A stretch of 64,000 bases of DNA from Rhodococcus sp. Leaf278 (GTDB taxonomy: Bacteria; Actinomycetota; Actinomycetes; Mycobacteriales; Mycobacteriaceae), in contig NZ_LMRR01000010.1 of assembly GCF_001426085.1 (NCBI RefSeq), positions 1-64,000 of the forward strand. The letters run 5' to 3'. Below are positions 34,165-43,121 of the stretch, piece by piece (the first letter of the stretch is position 1; each line of letters opens with the position of its first letter). Both the position numbers and the translations under genes were made by a program. The notes under the pieces were generated by a model. That model had not been told where the DNA came from and made no database searches. It saw nothing but the letters and a program-made list of their open reading frames with translations.

Positions 34165-36531
34165 GTGTCAGTTGGAAAAACCGTGGCGAAGCTCGCCGGA
34201 TGTTCAGCACTCGCCGGTGCGTTGCTCGCCGGCGTCATGTTCCCCATGGCCGGAGGATTCGGATACGCCTCGAACCGTGCCGCCGATACCGTCGACAACG
34301 TGTCGGCCGAACTGGTCGAGGGCGCAGTACCTGCCGTCTCGACGATGACGGACGTCAACGGCACACCCATCGCGTGGCTGTACGAGCAGCGCCGTTTCGA
34401 AGTACCGAGCGACAAGATCTCCAACGAGATGAAGCTCGCCATCGTCTCGATCGAGGACCGCCGCTTCGCCGAACACCGCGGTGTCGACTGGCAGGGCACG
34501 CTGCGCGCGTTTCTGACCAACACTACGAGCGGCCAGGTCGAGCAGGGCGCGTCCACGATCGATCAGCAGTACGTGAAGAACTACCAGCTGCTGGTGGTGG
34601 CCAAGACCGACTCGGAACGACGCGCGGCAATCGAGACGACACCCGCCCGCAAGATCCGCGAGATCCGGATGGCGCTCACGCTCGACAAAGAGCTCACCAA
34701 GGACGAGATCCTCACCCGATACCTCAACCTGGTGCCGTTCGGTAACGCGTCCTTCGGTATCCAGGACGCGGCCCAGACCTACTTCGGCATCGATGCCAGC
34801 CAGCTCAGCGCCGTCCAGGCCGCGATGCTCGCCGGAATGGTGCAGTCCAGCTCGGCCCTGAACCCGTACACCAACGAAGAGGGTGTGCTCGAGCGCCGGA
34901 ACACCGTGCTCGACACGATGATTCAGAACCTTCCCGAGCGCGCCGCAGAGCTCGAGGCACTCAAGGCCGAGCCGCTGGGTGTACTACCGGTCCCCCAGAC
35001 TCTGCCTCGCGGATGCATCGCGGCCGGCGACCGTGGATTCTTCTGTGACTACGCATTGCAGTACCTCGCTCAGGCCGGAATCAGCCAGGAGCAGATCGAC
35101 AAGGGCGGGTACCTCATCCGCACGACGCTCGACCCCGCGGTGCAGAACTCCACCAAGGCCGCGTTGGTCGAGAACACCAGCCCGAGCCTCGACGGCGTCG
35201 CCACGGTCATGAACGTCGTCGCACCAGGGCAGGACCAGCACCGCGTTCTGTCGATGGGCAGCAGCCGCACGTACGGCCTCAACGCCGACGAGGACGAAAC
35301 CGTGCAGCCGCAACCGCACTCCCTCGTCGGCAACGGAGCGGGCTCGATCTTCAAGATCTTCACCACGGCCGCAGCCATGGAACGCGGGCTGGGGACCAGC
35401 GCAACGCTGCAGGTTCCCAAGCGCGTGGAGGTCAAGGGCGTCGGCGACGGCGGTGCCCGAAACTGCCCCGCGTCCACCTACTGCGTGGAGAACGCAGGCA
35501 ACTACCCGCCTGCGCTGTCCATCACCGACGCGCTCGCGCAGTCCCCCAATACTGCGTTCGTCAAGCTGATCGAGTCCGTGGGCGTCACGCCGACGGTCGA
35601 TATGGCCGTTCGCCTCGGCCTGCGCTCGTACACCGACCCGGGTTCGTCGGGCACGGAGCAGTCGATGGCCGACTTCCAGAAGAGCCAGAACCTCGGCTCG
35701 TTCACACTCGGACCCACCTGGGTCAACCCACTGGAATTGTCCAACGTGGCCGCCACGCTCGCCTCCGGCGGCAAATGGTGCCCGCCCACCCCGATCGACT
35801 CGATCTTCGACCGTGACGGCAAGCCCGTTCCGGTCGCACACCAGGCCTGCGAGCAGGTCGTCGAGCCCGGCCTGGCAAATACCCTGGCCAACGCGATGAG
35901 CAAGGACGACCAGGCGGGCGGCACGTCCGCGTCCGCCGCCGGTTCCGCCGGTTGGAACCTGCCGATGTCCGGCAAGACCGGTACCACCGAGTCGAACCGT
36001 TCCTCGGGCTTCCTCGGGTTCACCAACAACTACGCCGCCGCCGTGTACACCTACGGCGATTCGCCGACGCCCAGCGAGATCTGCTCGTTCCCGCTGCGGC
36101 CTTGTGGCTCGGGCAACCTGTACGGCGGTAACGAACCCGCGCGGACGTGGTTCGACGCCATGACCCCGATCGCCAACAACTACGGTCCCGTCGCGTTGCC
36201 ACCGGTCGACCAGAAGTACGTCCGCGGCTCCGCCAACGGTCAGGTTCCCGATGTGACGGGTCAGAGCCAGTCGTCTGCGACGTCCACGCTGCAGGGTGCA
36301 GGCTTCCAGGTGACCGCGGTGACGACGGCCGATCAGTCTGCGCGCGGCACCGTGGTGTCGACGTCGCCGTCGGGTTCGGCGGTACCGGGTTCGAACATCA
36401 CGATCTACGTCAGCGACGGCTCGGTTCGACCGGCACCGGCTCCGGCCCCTTTGCTGCCGAACATTCAGATACCGGACCTACCGCCGGGGATCCAGATCCC
36501 GGCGATCCCGGGGCTGACAGCACCTCGCTGA
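34165..36531 (+). CDS. ponA2: Bifunctional class A penicillin-binding protein PonA2
   Basis: A 788-residue peptidoglycan synthase. It has an N-terminal membrane anchor (ALAGALLAGVMFPMAGG), a GT51 glycosyltransferase domain (EDRRFAEHRGVDWQG with the catalytic Glu; GASTIDQQYVKN) and a transpeptidase domain. The latter shows SIFK (394-397, nucleophile Ser), SPN (460-462) and KTGT (604-607). One PASTA domain ends the protein (VPDVTGQSQSSATSTLQGAG), with a Pro-rich tail. It polymerises and cross-links the wall from outside the membrane. Start is GTG. Matches Rv3682 (810). It is divergent from whiB4 and convergent with yqeY across a long hairpin. Confidence 0.95.
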   Translation: MSVGKTVAKLAGCSALAGALLAGVMFPMAGGFGYASNRAADTVDNVSAELVEGAVPAVSTMTDVNGTPIAWLYEQRRFEVPSDKISNEMKLAIVSIEDRRFAEHRGVDWQGTLRAFLTNTTSGQVEQGASTIDQQYVKNYQLLVVAKTDSERRAAIETTPARKIREIRMALTLDKELTKDEILTRYLNLVPFGNASFGIQDAAQTYFGIDASQLSAVQAAMLAGMVQSSSALNPYTNEEGVLERRNTVLDTMIQNLPERAAELEALKAEPLGVLPVPQTLPRGCIAAGDRGFFCDYALQYLAQAGISQEQIDKGGYLIRTTLDPAVQNSTKAALVENTSPSLDGVATVMNVVAPGQDQHRVLSMGSSRTYGLNADEDETVQPQPHSLVGNGAGSIFKIFTTAAAMERGLGTSATLQVPKRVEVKGVGDGGARNCPASTYCVENAGNYPPALSITDALAQSPNTAFVKLIESVGVTPTVDMAVRLGLRSYTDPGSSGTEQSMADFQKSQNLGSFTLGPTWVNPLELSNVAATLASGGKWCPPTPIDSIFDRDGKPVPVAHQACEQVVEPGLANTLANAMSKDDQAGGTSASAAGSAGWNLPMSGKTGTTESNRSSGFLGFTNNYAAAVYTYGDSPTPSEICSFPLRPCGSGNLYGGNEPARTWFDAMTPIANNYGPVALPPVDQKYVRGSANGQVPDVTGQSQSSATSTLQGAGFQVTAVTTADQSARGTVVSTSPSGSAVPGSNITIYVSDGSVRPAPAPAPLLPNIQIPDLPPGIQIPAIPGLTAPR

Positions 36532-36545
36532 GCGGCTTCGCCGCA

Positions 36546-36587
36546 TGTGAACGGAAATTCGTAGCCCACTACGAATTTCCGTTCACA
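36546..36587. terminator. Perfect 19-bp hairpin between convergent ponA2 and yqeY
   Basis: TGTGAACGGAAATTCGTAG (36546-36564) pairs perfectly with 36569-36587 around a CCCA loop. Without a U-tract it still is the likely two-way terminator. It is a sequence relative of 19719-19768: two base pairs differ, each changed in both arms, and the loop is the reverse complement. Confidence 0.75.
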
Positions 36588-36594
36588 AGGAATG

Positions 36595-37059
36595 TCACAG
36601 GCGGTCTTTGACGGCCTTCGAGAGTCGCGATCCGTCGGCCTTGCCTGCGGCCAGTCCCGACGCGATCTTCATGACCTGACCCATCTGCTTCATGGCCGGT
36701 CGCTCGCCCAATTCCTCTGCAACCTGGGCGATGGCGGTGTCGACTATGGTGGCCAGCTCCTCGTCCGTCAGCGGAGTGGGCAGGTACTCGTTGATGATCT
36801 GCGCCTCGGCGTGCTCGTTGGCAGCGAGCTCGCCGCGTCCGTTCTGCGTGTAGATCTCGGCGGATTCTCCGCGCTTCTTCGACTCCTTCGCCAGCACCTT
36901 CAGGACGTCGTCGTCGGTCAGCTCGTGGGCCTCCTTGCCGGAGACCTCCTCGGTCTGAATAGCAGCGAGGATCATGCGCAGCGTTGCCAGCCGGAGCTTG
37001 TCTTTCGCTTTCATCGCTGCGGTCAGGTCGGTTCGGATGCGAGCCTTGAGTTCGGACAT
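36595..37059 (-). CDS. GatB/YqeY domain protein
   Basis: A 154-residue YqeY protein, related to the C-terminal tRNA-interacting domain of GatB. The whole length matches the family: MKAKDKLRLATLRMILAAI, IYTQNGRGELAANEHAEAQII, EYLPTPLTDEELATIV and a terminal MKQMGQVMKIASGLAAGKADG. Some homologues assist amidotransferase or tRNA-related functions, but the role is not settled. Single-gene unit on the minus strand between ponA2 and the metallophosphoesterase, from which it is divergent. Confidence 0.9.
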   Translation of the reverse strand: MSELKARIRTDLTAAMKAKDKLRLATLRMILAAIQTEEVSGKEAHELTDDDVLKVLAKESKKRGESAEIYTQNGRGELAANEHAEAQIINEYLPTPLTDEELATIVDTAIAQVAEELGERPAMKQMGQVMKIASGLAAGKADGSRLSKAVKDRL

Positions 37060-37121
37060 GGCCGAAACGCTACGCGGCGCGGCTTCCTTCTCGCACGTCC
37101 ATATCAGGTTGCTGCCGTATC

Positions 37122-38183
37122 GTGGATCGGGTGGCCGTTCAACTCAGTCCCTCGCTTCTCCGTTCTTCGACGCAGCTGCGCAGCGCCCCCGAGCAACTGC
37201 GCAGTGCCGCCGAGCACGTGCGTGACGCCGTCAGAGCAGCACCGCTGAAGAGTTCCGTCATCGGGACGGCGGGTGCCGCTGCGTTGGGGCTCGGCTACGC
37301 CACCCTCATCGAGCGCAATGCCTTCACTCTGCGTGAGACGTCCATGGCGGTGCTCGAGCCCGGTTCGGCGACTCTACGGGTGCTGCATATCAGCGACCTG
37401 CACATGATGCCGGGCCAGCGGATGAAGCAGAACTGGCTCCGTGAACTGGACCGCCTCGAGCCCGATCTGGTCGTCAATACCGGCGACAACCTCTCCCACC
37501 AACGTGCCGTCCCCAGCGTCGTGCAGGCACTGGGGCCGATGCTGGCGCGGCCGGGTCTGTTCGTGTTCGGCAGCAACGACTACTTCGCACCCAAGCCGAA
37601 GAACCCGTTCAAGTACTTCGACAAGAACCACAAGCGCACGACGGGTGAATCGCTGCCGTGGCGCGACCTGCGAGCCGCGTTTTCCGAGCGGGGCTGGCTC
37701 GACGTCACGCACGTACGTCGCGAACTCGAGGTCGCCGGGGTACGTATCGCGGCTGCCGGCGTCGACGACCCGCACTTGAAGCGGGACCGATACGACACCA
37801 TCGCCGGCCAGCCGAACCCGTTGGCCGACCTACGCCTGGGCATCACGCATTCGCCGGAGCCACGCGTGCTCGACAGGTTCGCCCAGGACGGTTACGACCT
37901 CGTCCTCGCCGGTCACACCCACGGCGGTCAGCTGTGCCTGCCGTTCTACGGCGCCCTGGTGACCAACTGCGAGATCGACCGTTCCCGGGTCAAGGGTCCG
38001 TCCAAGTGGGGTGCGCACACCCAGCTGCACGTCTCGGCGGGCGTGGGCACCTCGCCTTATGCGCCGGCACGCTTCTGCTGCCGCCCCGAGGCGACTCTGA
38101 TCACGCTGACTCCGGCCCCCAGAATGGGTCCGAGAAACGTCTCCGACGAGGGCGTTTCGCGTTCCGAGGCAGTCGTGAGTTAG
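37122..38183 (+). CDS. Metallophosphoesterase, Rv3683 homologue
   Basis: A 353-residue calcineurin-like phosphoesterase. After about 85 residues with a hydrophobic segment ([19 protein letters not shown], probably a membrane anchor) come the metal motifs ISDLHMM, NTGDN, FGSNDYF (in place of GNHD), an H in GITHSPEP and GHTHGGQL. It resembles UDP-2,3-diacylglucosamine hydrolase-like and YkuE-type membrane phosphatases. The substrate is unknown. GTG at 37122 is the start. Its stop lies 17 bases before a tRNA gene. Confidence 0.87.
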   Translation: MDRVAVQLSPSLLRSSTQLRSAPEQLRSAAEHVRDAVRAAPLKSSVIGTAGAAALGLGYATLIERNAFTLRETSMAVLEPGSATLRVLHISDLHMMPGQRMKQNWLRELDRLEPDLVVNTGDNLSHQRAVPSVVQALGPMLARPGLFVFGSNDYFAPKPKNPFKYFDKNHKRTTGESLPWRDLRAAFSERGWLDVTHVRRELEVAGVRIAAAGVDDPHLKRDRYDTIAGQPNPLADLRLGITHSPEPRVLDRFAQDGYDLVLAGHTHGGQLCLPFYGALVTNCEIDRSRVKGPSKWGAHTQLHVSAGVGTSPYAPARFCCRPEATLITLTPAPRMGPRNVSDEGVSRSEAVVS

Positions 38184-38200
38184 ACTTCTCCAGCGGTACA

Positions 38201-38274
<74 letters not shown>

Positions 38275-38288
38275 CAGTTGGGCCACCG

Positions 38289-38330
38289 AAAGGGACCCAC
38301 TCGATTCAGTCGAGTGGGTCCCTTTTCTAT
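38289..38330 (+). terminator. Intrinsic terminator after tRNA-Pro
   Basis: AAAGGGACCCACTCGA (38289-38304) pairs perfectly with TCGAGTGGGTCCCTTT (38310-38325) around TTCAG, followed by TCTAT. Sixteen pairs and a T-rich tail make a strong plus-strand terminator. Confidence 0.93.
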
Positions 38331-38354
38331 TCGTGATCGACGCTACTGTGAGTC

Positions 38355-38780
38355 ATGCCGACACCAACCCGCGTCCACGTCACCCACCGGTTCGTCTCTC
38401 CCCCCGAGGTAGTCTTCGCGGCATTGTCCGAGCACGAAAACCTCGGGCCGTTGTTCATGGCCAAGATCCGCCGGGTTCGCGACGGCGACACCTCGCGCAA
38501 CGGGGTCGGGTCGGTCCGCAGCCTGAAACTGGGGCCGCTTCCCGCGTTCGAGGAGACCACAACCGCATCCGAGCCGAACTCGCTCATCGAGTACCGCATC
38601 ACCAAAGGCGGCCCCCTACGCGGCCACTGGGGCGTGCAGAAGCTCACCCCCACTACCGACGGCGGTACCGAACTCGATTACACGATCGGGTTCGACGCAC
38701 CGATCCCAGGACTCGCTGCGATCGTCGGCAAGGCCTTGACGTCGAGCATCTCGAAGAACTTGCCCCGCCTGGCACGCTGA
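38355..38780 (+). CDS. SRPBCC-family (polyketide cyclase/START-like) protein
   Basis: A 141-residue helix-grip protein: HRFVSPPEVVFAALSEHENLGPLFM at the start, then strands RNGVGSVRSLKLG, FEETTTASEPNSLIEYRI and GGTELDYTIGFD, and a C-terminal amphipathic helix. Such proteins bind small hydrophobic ligands or act on them; no catalytic residues can be named. It stands alone after the tRNA terminator and 52 bases before an ABC transporter operon, with which it may be co-transcribed. Function unknown. Confidence 0.75.
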   Translation: MPTPTRVHVTHRFVSPPEVVFAALSEHENLGPLFMAKIRRVRDGDTSRNGVGSVRSLKLGPLPAFEETTTASEPNSLIEYRITKGGPLRGHWGVQKLTPTTDGGTELDYTIGFDAPIPGLAAIVGKALTSSISKNLPRLAR

Positions 38781-38832
38781 GTCTCAGAGAAATTCTCATA
38801 CTCGAGTCGGACGACAGCACTACTGGGGACTG

Positions 38833-39765
38833 ATGTATCCATCCCGTCGACGCGACAGAGTCGACGACATGGACATCGTCAGAACTCACAGCCTCGGCAA
38901 GCGCTACGACACGCACACCGTCGTCGACGACGTGAACCTTCGCATCCCTGAGGGGTGCGTCTACGGCTTTCTCGGTCCCAACGGATCGGGCAAGTCGACG
39001 ACCATGAAAATGCTGCTGTCCCTGATTCGGCCGACCTCGGGTGAGGTAGAGATCCTCGGCAGGCCGATGAATCACGGCACCCGCCGCGAATTGCTCTCAC
39101 ACATCGGATCACTCATCGAAGCTCCACCCGGATACGGACATCTCACGGGTGCGGAGAACCTTCGCATCGTGCAACGCTCGCTCGGATTGCACACCGAACA
39201 GATCGAACGGGCAGTGGCCACCGTCCGGTTGCAGGAACACCTCGACAAGAAGGTGAAGAACTACTCGCTCGGGATGAAGCAGCGCCTCGGTATCGCGATG
39301 GCGCTCGCGCGCGAACCTCGACTTCTGATCCTGGACGAGCCCACCAACGGATTGGACCCGGCCGGCATAGAAGAGATCCGCGGCCTGCTCCGTCATCTCG
39401 CCGAACATGGCGTGACAGTCATGGTTTCGAGCCATCTGCTCGGCGAGATCGACAAGACGGCCAACATGCTGGGAATCCTGAGCCATGGTCGCTTGATCTT
39501 CCAGGGCACCCGAGACGAACTGTTCGCCGCCTCCACGCCCGATGTGCTCATCGACGTCATCGACCCCGAACGCGCCAGTTCGGTTCTACAACAGACGATT
39601 CCGCGATACGGCCATACATTGAGACTGTCCGGCATCGACGATCGAGGTACCGCGCAGGTGGTGGCAGAACTCGTCGGCGCGAACGCAGGCGTCTACGGAG
39701 TTCGGCGCGACGATCAATCGCTCGAAGACGTATTCATGAATCTGACGAAGGGAGGTCGATTGTGA
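38833..39765 (+). CDS. ABC transporter ATP-binding protein, bacitracin/lantibiotic-resistance type
   Basis: A 310-residue ATPase of the BcrA/CcmA-like class. Walker A is GPNGSGKST, the signature is NYSLGMKQRLGIAMAL, Walker B is LLILDEPTNGLDPAGI, and a C-terminal extension of about 80 residues follows. It energises export with the two permeases encoded next. GGGGA lies five bases before the ATG at 38833; starting at 38869 (MDIVRTHSLG) would give the length typical of the family and remains possible. The downstream permease starts within its stop codon. Confidence 0.87.
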   Translation: MYPSRRRDRVDDMDIVRTHSLGKRYDTHTVVDDVNLRIPEGCVYGFLGPNGSGKSTTMKMLLSLIRPTSGEVEILGRPMNHGTRRELLSHIGSLIEAPPGYGHLTGAENLRIVQRSLGLHTEQIERAVATVRLQEHLDKKVKNYSLGMKQRLGIAMALAREPRLLILDEPTNGLDPAGIEEIRGLLRHLAEHGVTVMVSSHLLGEIDKTANMLGILSHGRLIFQGTRDELFAASTPDVLIDVIDPERASSVLQQTIPRYGHTLRLSGIDDRGTAQVVAELVGANAGVYGVRRDDQSLEDVFMNLTKGGRL

Positions 39766-40508
39766 CGACGGTACGCAACGAATTCGCCAAACTCCGGCAC
39801 CTGCACATCGGTGCGATCGGCGCAGTGCTGGTCGCCGCAATCGTAGGCTTGACCTTCGTCGGCGCTCTCACCGCAGCGACGTCGAACGATTCGACCACGG
39901 TCTCCTGGGCACTGCCACTGGCCGGGCTGTCCCTTGCCGTCCCCATCGCCTCACCCCTGCTGATCGCTGTGATAGCCAGCCGCACGGTGGAAGTCGAGCA
40001 CCAGTCGAACGGCTGGTTGCTGAACCAGTCCACTGGCACCGACCGCGGAGCCCTCGTTCGCGCGAAGTTCGTCTCGACCGGCCTCGTTGTCGGCGGAGCG
40101 ACGGTGGTGGCCAGTGCGGCAGGTGTGTTTCTGGGAACCGCCATCGGGGTGACGCAACCGTTGCCTGCCGGCCTGTGGTTCGGCTACACGGCGGCGGTGG
40201 TGACGGCGAACCTGGTGATACTCGTTCTGCACCTGCTGATTTCAGCGCGAGTGGACAACCAACTGGTCGCGCTGGGAATCGGCATCGTGGGTACCGTCAT
40301 CGCGATCTGCGCCTCCGGATTCCCCTCCTGGGCAGCGCACCTGACGCCGTGGGGATATTTCTCGTTGGCGTCTGCCGCCGACTACCGAGGCGAGCAGGTG
40401 GTGACGCTGAACCCGTCCTACGCCAGCATCGTCGCCCTCGGAGTTATCGGGGCAGTGTTGTTCTGGCTCATGACCGTTCGACTGGATCGACAGGAGGTAC
40501 GAGCATGA
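39762..40508 (+). CDS. ABC-2 type permease, first subunit
   Basis: A 248-residue membrane protein with about six helices. An N-terminal VRNEFAKLRHLHIG leads into the first helix, a domain AVIASRTVEVEHQSNGWLLNQSTG follows, and several hydrophobic segments end in IVALGVIGAVLFWLMTVRLDRQE. This is the BcrB/ABC-2 organisation. GTG start overlaps the ATPase stop (GTGA), and the second permease begins in its own stop (ATGA). With no two-component system next to it, the exported compound cannot be predicted; an antimicrobial peptide or lipid is typical for this class. Confidence 0.83.
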   Translation: MTTVRNEFAKLRHLHIGAIGAVLVAAIVGLTFVGALTAATSNDSTTVSWALPLAGLSLAVPIASPLLIAVIASRTVEVEHQSNGWLLNQSTGTDRGALVRAKFVSTGLVVGGATVVASAAGVFLGTAIGVTQPLPAGLWFGYTAAVVTANLVILVLHLLISARVDNQLVALGIGIVGTVIAICASGFPSWAAHLTPWGYFSLASAADYRGEQVVTLNPSYASIVALGVIGAVLFWLMTVRLDRQEVRA

Positions 40509-41260
40509 ATGCGTTCTCGGCCGAAATGATCAAGCTCAGGCGCTCACAGGCATGGACGGTCGTCGTTCTCCTCCCGCTGATCATCGCGGGGGTCGGAACG
40601 TTCAACACGATCACCTCGGGCGAAGAGTTGGCCGACGGATGGCACACATTGTGGTTGCGCACAGTCGTGTTCTACGGCCTGTTCCCACTCGCACTCGGTG
40701 TTGCCGTATTGGCCTCGCTGGCGTGGAGGTCCGAACACCGAGGAGGGAATTGGAATGCCCTGATGAGCGGGCCGGTTTCGTCGGTGCGCATCGTGATCGC
40801 CAAGACGGCTGTGGTGGCAACTCTGACCGCGGCGATGAACGTCGTCATGCTGGCAGCCGTCGTCGTTCTCGGCAAGGTAGTCTTTTCGCTGGACGGCATG
40901 CTCCCCACCGAGCTCTTCGCGACCAGTGCGCTCGTCGTGGTGGCCTCGCTACCGCTGGCGGCTCTGCAGTCCGGTCTGTCGATGGCGATCAGATCGTTCG
41001 CGGTGCCGATCGCCATCGCTCTCGTCGGGGCCGGTCTATCGGTATTCCTCCTCACCGCCGAGGTGACCGGAGCAATCTTCGTGTTGCCCTATGCACTGGC
41101 TACTCGCGCAACCCAATTGGCAACGGGAACCTTCGGTGACTCCGGTTCACTCACAACCGCGGCCGCGCTGTCGGTCCTGGCGGCCACGGCGCTACTCGCT
41201 CTCGCAGTCGTTGCATCGACCGCAAGGACACTCGACCGCAGGGACATTCACGTCCATTGA
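40505..41260 (+). CDS. ABC-2 type permease, second subunit
   Basis: A 251-residue membrane protein, a distant paralogue of the preceding one: AEMIKLRRSQAWTVVVLLPLIIAGVGTF, then the conserved WRSEHRGGNWNALMSGPVSS, and helices through VSATALLALAVVASTARTL-like sequence. The pair would form the heterodimeric channel for the adjacent ATPase. The operon ends 5 bases later in a strong two-way hairpin. Confidence 0.83.
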   Translation: MNAFSAEMIKLRRSQAWTVVVLLPLIIAGVGTFNTITSGEELADGWHTLWLRTVVFYGLFPLALGVAVLASLAWRSEHRGGNWNALMSGPVSSVRIVIAKTAVVATLTAAMNVVMLAAVVVLGKVVFSLDGMLPTELFATSALVVVASLPLAALQSGLSMAIRSFAVPIAIALVGAGLSVFLLTAEVTGAIFVLPYALATRATQLATGTFGDSGSLTTAAALSVLAATALLALAVVASTARTLDRRDIHVH

Positions 41261-41265
41261 CAGCA

Positions 41266-41300
41266 CGAGACCCCGATCGACTGTCTCGATCGGGGTCTCG
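41266..41300. terminator. Terminator between convergent ABC and F420 oxidoreductase genes
   Basis: CGAGACCCCGATCGA (41266-41280) pairs perfectly over 15 bases with 41286-41300 around CTGTC. The plus-strand tail TCGCTTGTTCTC is moderately T-rich. It lies between two converging stop codons and can serve both. Confidence 0.88.
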
Positions 41301-41310
41301 TCGCTTGTTC

Positions 41311-42282
41311 TCAGCTGGATGCAGCGCGCAGCTTCTCCAACAACGGGCCTGCGGCCTCGGCGAGGAAACGCTCCTGGGTTTCGTCGCCTACCTGCACGAG
41401 TGCGATGTCGGTGTACCCGGCCTCCCAGTACGGCTTGACGGCCTCGACGATGGCGTCCAGGTCCGGTCCGCACGGAATCGTGTCGGCCACATCCTCTTTG
41501 CGAACGAACTTGGTGGCTCCGGCGAATCCGGCCGTCGTCGGAAGATCGGCGTTGACGGCCCAGCCGCCCGCGAACCAGCGGAAGCGATCGTGTGCGCGAT
41601 CGATGGCGGCGTCCTTGTCCGGATCCCAGGAAATGGGGATCTGGCCGATGGAACGCGCCGGGCCCTCGTGGTTGTCGGACCATGCCTTGACGAGATCGGC
41701 GTCCGGCTCGGTGGCGATGAGGTGATCGCCGTACTCGGCGAACCGCGCCACGGCCTTCTCACCGCCGGCTGCGATGCCGATCGGCACGCCACCCTCGGGC
41801 AGATCCCAGATGCGTGCGGAGTCGACGCGAAAGTGCTTGCCCTCGTACGTGACCAGGCCGCCGGCGTGCAAGGCCCTGATGATTTCCAGTGCCTCGACGA
41901 ACATGTCCTGCCGCTTGTCGATCGACGGCCATCCTTCACCCACAACGTGCTCGTTGAGGTTCTCGCCGCTACCGAGGCCGAGGGTGAAGCGTCCGTCGGC
42001 CAGAATCTGCAGCGTCGCAGCCTTCTGCGCGACGACGGCCGGGTGGTACCGAATGATCGGGCACGTCACGTAGGTCATCAGCTCGACGCGTTCGGTGGCC
42101 TGGGCCACCGCACCCAGCGTCGTCCAGGCGTAGGGCGAGTGACCCATGGACGAGAGCCACGGTGAGTAGTGATCACTGCTGACCTCGAAGTCGAAGCCGA
42201 CCTTCTCGGCTCCGACGGCGTACTTCACCAGCTCTTTGGGGCCGCTCTGCTCGGTCATCAGGGTGTATCCGAAATTGGTCAT
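41311..42282 (-). CDS. F420-dependent LLM-class oxidoreductase
   Basis: A 323-residue luciferase-like TIM-barrel protein of the F420-dependent glucose-6-phosphate dehydrogenase-like group (G6PDH/TIGR03557 family). Landmarks are FGYTLMTEQSGPKELVKYAVGAE, FEVSSDHYSPW, YVTCPIIRYHPAVVAQKAATL, LGLGSGENLNEHV and IGIAAGGEKAV. It uses cofactor F420 to oxidise or reduce an unknown substrate. Nine bases separate it from the SDR gene upstream, so it is the last gene of a four-gene operon. Confidence 0.88.
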   Translation of the reverse strand: MTNFGYTLMTEQSGPKELVKYAVGAEKVGFDFEVSSDHYSPWLSSMGHSPYAWTTLGAVAQATERVELMTYVTCPIIRYHPAVVAQKAATLQILADGRFTLGLGSGENLNEHVVGEGWPSIDKRQDMFVEALEIIRALHAGGLVTYEGKHFRVDSARIWDLPEGGVPIGIAAGGEKAVARFAEYGDHLIATEPDADLVKAWSDNHEGPARSIGQIPISWDPDKDAAIDRAHDRFRWFAGGWAVNADLPTTAGFAGATKFVRKEDVADTIPCGPDLDAIVEAVKPYWEAGYTDIALVQVGDETQERFLAEAAGPLLEKLRAASS

Positions 42283-42291
42283 GCTGTTCTC

Positions 42292-43092
42292 CTAAATTGT
42301 TGCGACGGAACCGGCGTCGACTCGGTAGTTGGATCCGTTGACGAAGGACGCGCGATCCGAGCACAGGAACGTGATCACCGAGGCGACCTCCTCGGGCTCA
42401 CCTCGACGTCCCAGCTCCATGTACGGACGCTCCTCGTCGAGGAAGCTCTCGATGGCACCGTCGCGGTCGGTGCCCTTCTCCTCGGCGCGCTTGTCCATCA
42501 TCGCGTCGGTCATCGGGGTGTGAATGAATGCCGGCGAGACTGCGTTGACCAGCAAGCCCTCCGACGCATAACTGCGCGAGAGTCCCTTGGCCAGGGCAAG
42601 CACACCGGCTTTGGCTGCGCAGTAGGGCAATTCGTCGTCGTACGGCTGCACTGCGTCCTCGGAGGTCAGCAACACGATGCGTCCCCAGCCGCCGCGCCGG
42701 AGGGCCGGCAGAAAGGCCCGCAACAGTCGAACGGGGCCCATCAGATCGATGTCGAGGGTGGAGCTCCACCCCTCCTCGTCGATCTCGTGGAACAGTCCCT
42801 GCGCGCCCGTCACTCCTGATGATTGGACGAGAATGTCGATGTCGCCCACGGCCTGCTGCGTCTGCGCCGCCAACTGTTCGACGGCCGCAGTGTCGGTCAC
42901 GTCCGCAGCGAAGGCGAACAACTGCCCATCGCGTGCGTCGAGCTGCGCTGCTGCGTCGTCGAGCGCATTTTGATCCTTGTCGCTGATCACGACCCGAACA
43001 CCCTCGGCGAGCAGCATTTTCGCCGTGTGCCACCCGATGCCGGAGTCTGCTCCGGTCACCAGTGCTGTCTTACCGTCGATTCCCAAATCCAT
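42292..43092 (-). CDS. Short-chain dehydrogenase/reductase
   Basis: A 266-residue classical SDR. Cofactor binding is TGADSGIGWHTA; the catalytic Ser and Tyr-Lys are in LLTSEDAVQP and YCAAK. The Asp in ISDKDQ at the end of strand 2 points to NAD(H) rather than NADP(H). The NNAG-like motif reads SSGVTG, a notable deviation. C-terminal NGSNYRVDAGSVATI is typical. Substrate unknown; the neighbours (GH15, HAD, F420 enzyme) hint at sugar or polyol chemistry. A GGTGGG site precedes the ATG. Confidence 0.87.
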   Translation of the reverse strand: MDLGIDGKTALVTGADSGIGWHTAKMLLAEGVRVVISDKDQNALDDAAAQLDARDGQLFAFAADVTDTAAVEQLAAQTQQAVGDIDILVQSSGVTGAQGLFHEIDEEGWSSTLDIDLMGPVRLLRAFLPALRRGGWGRIVLLTSEDAVQPYDDELPYCAAKAGVLALAKGLSRSYASEGLLVNAVSPAFIHTPMTDAMMDKRAEEKGTDRDGAIESFLDEERPYMELGRRGEPEEVASVITFLCSDRASFVNGSNYRVDAGSVATI

Positions 43093-43121
43093 GAAATCCC
43101 ACCTTGTCCAAGAGAGTGCTG

